DNA of 64,000 nt from Fasciola hepatica (taxonomy: Eukaryota > Platyhelminthes > Trematoda > Plagiorchiida > Fasciolidae), in assembly GCA_948099385.1 (NCBI GenBank), contig CANUEZ040000213.1, positions 1,240,001 to 1,304,000 of the forward strand, given 5' to 3'. The position numbers were made by a program, and so were the translations under genes. Below, piece by piece: positions 57,258 to 64,000 of the stretch; the first letter of the stretch is position 1; each line of letters starts with the position of its first letter. A model generated the notes under the pieces. It searched no databases. It had not been told where the DNA came from and saw nothing but the letters and a program-made list of their open reading frames with translations.

Positions 57258-57406
57258 AAAACCAATCGTGCTAAACTTTTGCTGGCACTGTATATAATTG
57301 CAATGGAGAACCTACTAGATTCCATGTCAAGCAAAGACGAAAATGAAGAGACAGTTTTGGAGAATATTTGCACCGTTTTAATCTCACATGAGGCAAACTA
57401 CAGACG
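57258..57406 (+). CDS. Candidate internal exon
   Basis: Acceptor ACTTTCGTTTCAG ends at 57257 and donor GTATGTCG starts at 57407, both near consensus. They enclose 149 bases open in one frame. The peptide is mainly helical, with LLLALYIIAMENLLDSM and EETVLENICTVLISHEANYR. No family recognised, and adjacent exons cannot be assigned. Confidence 0.35.
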
Positions 57407-60400
57407 GTATGTCGATCTCTTCAACTGTGGGAGCACGTTTAACGTGTAATTTCATCCACTGAGTTATCGACCCTTCAGATTAAATGCTATGATGATGGGA
57501 TCAGTGCACGTCGTTCTCTCTGTGCAAACATCGTGAAATTTGATTTATTATAAGCTATGCTTGTATATAATTGAAGCAGAAATGACATCAGAAAATCCAA
57601 GGGGATTCACCCGACCTTCAAGGAGAACCAGCAGTTTCATGCCTTAATAATTTGAGCCGAGTGACGACACCAGAGAAACCACAGTGCTCTAAATCATTGA
57701 AGCTGACTTATGGTGGCAGTATTTGGGTAACGTAACTCAGACATAGTAGCCGCTGAACCACCTACGGTCAGGTTATTTTTTATTGTAGAAGTAATCCTAC
57801 TCCAGAGAGATATCGACCGATACAATTTTGGCATTCTAAGTTACTCAGTATCACACTTTCAAGGCATCAGGTCATTCTCACTCACTTCTGGCATTCTCTG
57901 TTTTTATCTGTGCTTAAGTACTGATTAGTTGTATTCCATCAAACACGTCGTCTAGCTTGGACTCATTTTATTCTCAGTGGTTTCAAATACTGGTAATGCT
58001 GTTGGCTTTGATTACCGGTTTTCACAAGCTCCGGATAGCTGCTTTTTGCTTTTAAGCAGCAAGCTTTTGTTGTCAGTAATAATATACACGGACGACGGGA
58101 GAAAATTTCTCCGGAAGAACACGATCGGTTTCGCGTTTATTGCTACTCATCAGGTATGCGTGCCCTGTACTACCCTTTCTAATCACTCCTTTACTTACAC
58201 ACTCCGTAGTTGTGGTTTCTTCCTCACAATCTCATTTCAGTCATTGGCTGTGCCTTTGGGCTCCGAGTAACGAAAACCCAAACTTGGAACCATTTGTCCC
58301 CGTTCACACTTTGATTTCACTTGAATCATTAGAAAAGCGCATGGACGGGAAGTCCCCTTTTTAGAAACACAAGCTTGTTCGATGAAAGTTATTTCGTCGG
58401 TTAATCAAGGCTAACGGACGATTCTTAAAATTCACTACACTCCCATACACGTTCCCAATGAGTAGAGAAAGCGTTTTATTCTCATTTGAGCTAACAACAT
58501 CTTTTTACCGGCATCTGCTCGTCTGACGGTGAAACGATTGTGACCGAGATTTCGAGACCAACAATTAGGATCTTTTCAAAATGGTTCATTTCATTTTTTT
58601 GGCAATTTCATTTTTATTTTTCCATTTTACTATACAGCCTGGGGTTTTAACATCCGCAAGTGATGAGGAAAACTTACAAAATTGCAAACAAAATACTCAC
58701 TGAGTCGCTCCCACTCAAACAGTTCGAAGGATACTCACCTTTTGGTAGTTCTTTCAATATATTTTCTCTAGCTACGGTGTTTGAGTTGATTACTATATCT
58801 GTCACCCGTGAACTGACCTTGGCATTTTAGAAAATCGTTAAAATTGCTCGTCGCGACGTTGCTGATGGCACTGACGATGTCACCTCAATTGGTGATAAAA
58901 CGTTTGCAATCTAAACACCAAGCTCAGCGATCAGAACATCATAGCAACCAACAACCTGAGCTACAACCAACACAAATATTTGAAACCACAGAGAGGAAAT
59001 CCCTTTAGTCAAAACACTACACAAGACCCGAAATGAGTCACTCGAGTTGAATTTAAATCACCAGGCTCATCATCGCCGGCAGCAGGATAAATTTAGGGCA
59101 CTTGGCATACTCATCATCCATAAAAGTCAGTATGATGCGTTGGAAAATATCCGAAGCCAAGGGTATGACCTCTCAGTTCTAACGGGGAACTAGGCCGCGG
59201 TGACTGTTCAAGCGTGGATCTGAATGATCTTCTTTTTAGAAGAGTGGTGAATTTGAAGGTGAAAGAGCAATATAGTGAGGAGGGATTCACAAACCAAAGT
59301 AGGTAGCAGTGACCAGAATGCAGTCTGATCATTCTACCCACCCCTCAGCCATCTGCGTATCTTTCTGTGCATACAATTACAACCACACGACTAATACTGT
59401 AAAATTTTCGTTGACTAATAGCTGGTTGTGTGACGCCTGCTTCATAGATGTGCTTTTTATACATACTTTGTGTCTTTCTGAATGTCACTTTTGGGTCATG
59501 ATGCTATCTGACTTACTCCCAATCACTAATCTGCTAAGCAGTAAATCATAAATGATACTTTACAGTGTTTTCCTCTGGTAGAAACCGACTGAAGTATAGG
59601 GAAATCCTGCCGAATTTGGTCAAATTAGAAGTTTGTCGTTGTGGATTTTATGCACTGATGACATCTTAACGGATAACCAGTGTGACCCATTCGTAAAACG
59701 TCCAAAACACCATGGTGTGGCCTAGTAGTTCAGCTGGTTGAAAGCACGCAAAGCACTTTAGTGTGGAAGGCTTCCACTTGTGGGTCCCATTCCGGCTGAG
59801 TTTGATAACATTTGCTTTGGAACCAATCCAACATTTATTCAGTACAACTGATTCCCCTATTTCTGAGTTATCTACATATTCGTTCATGCAGTAAAATGGA
59901 TACAAAGATAAATTAAGGTCCTTCTAATAAACGGTTTCTCTATCTCATATGATCAACATCAACACAGTAATCCAAAATGTATTTTATTAGTAATTGAGAA
60001 GTTATCCACCGTGATTTACCGGATACCTTTGCGGGAACAGAAGGAGCCGGTTATCACACCGATCGCTTCAACCACGTAAAACCCGCATGTCGGAGAAGAA
60101 GAAACAGTATCTGTTTCTCCAGCATCTGTCGACAAACAAAACTAATCCTATTGACAATCGGGCAAACCTGAGTAGTAGTACACGTCCGCAGCAAGTTGGC
60201 TGAAGTTGAGAGTTGTAGATCAAAACCTTACCTGGGATATGCGGTCGAACACAGTGAGAATATTCCCTATTACAGCCACTTCAACGGCCTTCGGTACGTC
60301 AGCAACAATGAAGCCAGAATATGAGGAACATGAGGAAGTGACCTCGTCACAGTGCGGGCGTGAAGACGAACTATTTCAAGCAGTGCAAATGATTTACCAT

Positions 60401-60701
60401 TTCCAGGTTTCTGACTGAGCAAGCACAGATGTTTAGCCTGTGCCTCATTCTCAACACCATAGAACGTCGATTCTTTGCAGTTCAAAAGTGAGTGATTCAC
60501 AGGGCGATGTATCTTGTAGTAGTGAAGTTGGGCGAATTGTTTAGAATCAGCTCGCGTAGCCTAGTGGTTGGGAGTGTGACTGACAATCATTCGCTGTGGG
60601 TTCAAATCAAAGTAGAGCCTCCGTGGATACCTACTTCTCGTTATTCCTGTCAGGCCAGATAAAACGGCTGTGGCCATAGTTTTCAAAGGTGATACTTCAT
60701 A
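57407..60701. other. Interval with tRNA-like pieces, no gene supported
   Basis: A possible SINE head lies at 59720-59800 (A-box-like AGTAGTTCAGCTGG; poor B box). A better one lies at 60550-60615 (A-box-like TAGCCTAGTGGTTGGG, B box GGGTTCAAATC, plus strand). Short ORFs (57977-58270, 59309-59551, 60206-60418) are not recognisable. Confidence 0.4.
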
Positions 60702-60880
60702 TGCCAATCAAGGCAAATCTCCTGCTACTCATATTCGTGGTGTTTGTTCCTGGAACACCTTGCATCGAAAAAGTATGTAGACGTACTCATCTTGAGTGTA
60801 GAACTCTTCTTTCTAGTCATTCACGTGGAAAAATAAGCTCAGAAGAAATCATACGGGACACGCCTTCAAATAAAAGCTGA
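60702..60880 (+). CDS. Small ORF with signal-peptide-like N-terminus
   Basis: ATG-started frame of 59 codons. It begins with a short basic start and a hydrophobic core (LLLLIFVVFVP) followed by small residues and cysteine, like a cleavable signal peptide. A donor-like GTATGTAG at 60773 would make 60702-60772 a 5' exon. The frame beyond it contains SSEEIIRDTP. The product is unknown. Confidence 0.35.
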
Positions 60881-61746
60881 TCTGTGGGCCTGTAGTTCTG
60901 GTCGCAAAAGATTCATTTTCAGTTAAGATAAAACCCAATTAGATCTTGACGACGATAAATGATTTCTGATGGAAATAATAAACTCAGTAATGTGCAACTA
61001 TCAAAATTCCTCAACCGAGGCGATACACTTCATATTTATACACCAAATCAGTGATAATGCACAAATTTCAAACTAATATTGATTGTTTTCGCCCACCATA
61101 GTGCTCTTTTGGCTTTGCTTGGGAAAGAAAAAAGAGATTTTTAGTTTCCCATTTAATTATTCATTTCACCGAAAAAGCCATATTCAAGAAGCTTGGAACT
61201 TTAAGCCCCTCAATCTACTTCATACGAACAGATCAAATATATAAATGGTGAGATGCGAGTTTTCTACGTTCTTTTCAGTGGCGAACGAAAAACATGGAAA
61301 TTCACCTTGAAATGGAGCTCAATGAATTACAATTCTAATGGACAGAGCCGAACAAATTCGAAAAAGGTTCAGTAAACGTGGATTGCTTAGAGCCAAAAAG
61401 GACAAACATGGTGGATAAACAGTTTCTTTAGGCATGGCTGAAGCGTGAGTCTACTCATCAGTAAAGATTAGCAGAAGGCTTATAGCCTAGGGCTCCAGTT
61501 TCGTGCAGCCATCCGGGAAGCTCGACTAAGGCGAGTATTGTGACAAAAATTATCTAGGACTTACAGAAATGTTTGCTCGGATGAAAATTACCACAGTTTA
61601 TTCTTATTTCCCCATTCCCCACTCCCATACGCACAGATTTGGTTTGAACCCTGAAAATCCGCTGATTCAGATGTATAAACCTACTGCTGACTTGACTTGA
61701 TATGAAAGATCATAAAATATTCTCTTATTTCCTTATTTCCACAAAG

Positions 61747-61937
61747 GTATAATATCTTCGGAGGAAGTCAGAGTAAATTCGAGAACGCCAAATGAATTGC
61801 CGGAAACTGCCTGGATTGATTTCGGGACCACATGGTCTGAAGCCCGCGGTGATTGCCAATTGACCGGTGCTGGTCACGTGTTTTCCCCAAAGTTATACTC
61901 AGTGCTCCATCCAACCTCTCAAACCAGAAAATTATGA
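61747..61937 (+). CDS. Candidate exon resembling part of a C-type lectin-like domain
   Basis: Acceptor TTATTTCCACAAAG ends at 61746. The frame continues 62 codons to TGA, with AWIDFGTTWSEARGDCQLTG. The W-S-E-A-R-x-x-C-x-x-x-G spacing is like the start of C-type lectin domains (WxxAxxxCxxxG). The rest of the domain is not visible. Its phase does not fit the donor at 60773, so it cannot simply be joined to that ORF. The resemblance is partial. Confidence 0.3.
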
Positions 61938-64000
61938 AACTAATTTTATTTGTTTATCGATTTGTCCCCAGTTACGTGCTGTTTTTTGTCCGCTTTTCTT
62001 GCCTAACCATGGTGAATGCACAGGTAGAAAGAAGAGGGCATAAATTCAATTGAGCCATTTTAATGGAACAACGGTATGTCATCAGTAGTGCAGATATTGT
62101 TGTCCCCTGTTGGGGTGCTGCAAGGATACCCTAAAGCGGTCTTGGTAACAGTTAAGTCTCCGTTTGTGTGACCTACCGTGTACTCGCATCCCGCGTTATC
62201 CGCCTAGCAAGTCAAGTAACACGTTCACGTATTTTTGTGTCCGTGCAAGTGATTTGCTTCAGTGATTGTCTTCATTTTGGAACTAGTCGTTGGCCTGGCT
62301 CGGGAGTCAATCTGTCATCGACCTGCATGCTAACTCAGTCCCAAATCATTGGAACAAATTAGCTTGTGTGCTTGTTATGGTTCTATCATGCTCTAGGCCT
62401 CCAAGATAAAACGCTTGAGGTGGACTAAGAATAGGCCCTTCTATGTCACACACCCTCTCCCAACTCACCCACTCACTAACCTGTAGGGTAAATTGATTCA
62501 CATGAAACTCATCGAAGCTTGACTCGACTAAATAGTATACTTTCAAAAGCAGCCCGATGCATGGTACTGGCGATTAGGAGCGGCAGTTTCGTTCCAGGTG
62601 CACAAGGATGGACATTAATATAACCTATGAATCACATTTGGTGCAATAAGAGGTTGGTTGCTTGCCTTTATTTGGCAGATCAATATTCTTGAAATGATTT
62701 AAGTCAAGGTGGGCCCATCACACTATCAGAAGTCAAGGAGTGGCGGGCAGTTCCGTAATTACAGTCTAGATTTGCCTATAAATTAATCTGACTTGCTTTG
62801 TAGTTCCTTAGTCAAGTGAACGCACAAAGCAAACATATCATTTTATCTAGTACAGCAAAGTACATCAATTCAGGGGGGGGGACACTGTCAGTGAAAAGCT
62901 ACCAAAAGGGGAAGTGTTCCGCGTGGCAGAAGATTCGGAGGCACCTAAAACAGATTTAATTCTTGACAGCAACCGTGAGTTGTGCGTACGACCGCAGGCC
63001 AGAGGTTCATTTCAAAAAACACGTACAAACGTGTGAGTCGTACCAGACTTTCCGAACACTCATTCCTTGGCTAGGATGCACCTTATCATTGGCATCAGCG
63101 ATTCGGCATCACCAAGAACCTGATCGGAGAGACAAATAGTAGTGCGCAGAACAACTTGACAAGCTTGTTACAGTCCACTTGGCCTGTATCAACATTTGTG
63201 AGACAAAACAAACTTCGCTGCAGGACAAACCAACGTCCACTCTTTAGTGTAATAAGTTGACCTTCCATCTGGAGAGTTTATCCGAAGGATATCTTTGCGG
63301 AAGATGTTGTTTAGTATTTTAATAATGTATCAAAATAATAACAATACAGGAAGTCGCTGTGCACAAAATTATTAGAGAATAAAACATGACGGAAAAGTAT
63401 AATTGTCCGACTTGCAGTCGATGTTATCCACTAGTTAAATGAAGAAAACTTATGCAAATGGAAGAGAACGATTAACTTGATAACTGAGGGACTGATTGAG
63501 TCATTGATAGCATATTGGTTTGATTGTTTTGTTGATTGATTACCCAATGTGGGCGCTTCCTAGTGACGTTAAATGAGGTTTGAATTTCGTAAACCTTGTC
63601 TAACAAATGAAGACCGTGCTGGGGTTGAGTGTCCCAATTTCCGAGATCTTCTACTGAGGTTAATTCAATAAAAAGTTTTGTTTATCTGGCTAACTAAACT
63701 ATTTTGAAAACTTCTAGTCAAACACGTTCAGAACAAGTGACAGGTTTCGGCTAAGCCACACGCACTAATGATAAGAAAGAAGCCTTTGACAAAGAAGAAT
63801 GTAGAAGCGTCTGTAGCACGAGTGCGGTTTAATCCCTTGAGCATACTCCTTTCTTTCGACTGCACATGCTGTTCTGCAGTATTACGAAATGGAAGCTAAT
63901 GCTTAGAAAACAAACAAACCCGTATGTGGTTATCTCGGCTTTTTGTCCGTGCGTATTTTGTGAACGTTTCCAGATAGGTGGGAGTTAAAACGATACTCAT
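61938..64000. other. Interval without recognisable feature
   Basis: Short frames only (62168-62362; 62346-62546 minus). A G8 run lies at 62874-62881. No RT, SINE box pair or splice-bounded frame was found that I could support. Confidence 0.4.

Overview
This window is animal nuclear DNA dominated by decayed retroelements; no gene can be named with confidence. There is no operon structure, intergenic DNA is long, candidate exons have GT/AG borders, and there are tRNA-derived SINEs, microsatellites, Penelope-like elements (PLEs) and Ty3/gypsy-type LTR elements. The density of PLEs and SINEs suggests a flatworm, perhaps a trematode, but that is inference and no host gene confirms it.

Layout. Positions 1-370 are a tail of PLE family A, followed by a SINE. 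Block A (about 499-10187) is one of three long segmental copies. The others are block B (about 30669-37636) and block C (about 42357-53449); a short partial fourth copy, D, lies at 55092-56325. B and C are nearly identical and about 11.7 kb apart. Block A carries a broken gypsy pol and a foldback insertion. The blocks hold several small exon-like ORFs, some intact in one copy and broken in another.

Between A and B lies a minus-strand PLE of family B (RT plus GIY-YIG endonuclease). It is split by an array of four near-identical units of about 1.6 kb (11718-18155). Each unit contains a piece of PLE RT, a gypsy-type gag-like ORF without pol, a polypurine tract, a 292-bp LTR and a (TAG)n microsatellite. 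More PLE-B pieces follow, in head-to-tail and inverted arrangements (18156-20386). A gene-poor interval (20387-25185) leads to a candidate two-exon membrane-protein gene (25186-25635). Two further degenerate plus-strand PLEs follow (26000-27210, and 28899-30655 of family A), then block B.

Between B and C (37637-42356) the same LTR/(TAG)n/PLE-B junction appears in an older, diverged form. Beside it is a PLE-B copy patched with a fragment of the LTR element. After block C come PLE-B tail fragments, a SINE, partial block D, and about 7.7 kb of mostly unannotatable DNA with a few exon-like ORFs, including one resembling part of a C-type lectin domain and one with a signal peptide.

How the parts relate: PLE-B supplied the (TAG)n-bearing target in which the LTR element sits. 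Recombination or slippage between the (TAG)n tracts probably multiplied the hybrid, and segmental duplication copied the surrounding blocks. None of the RT copies looks active: motif C reads YVDH where YxDD is expected.
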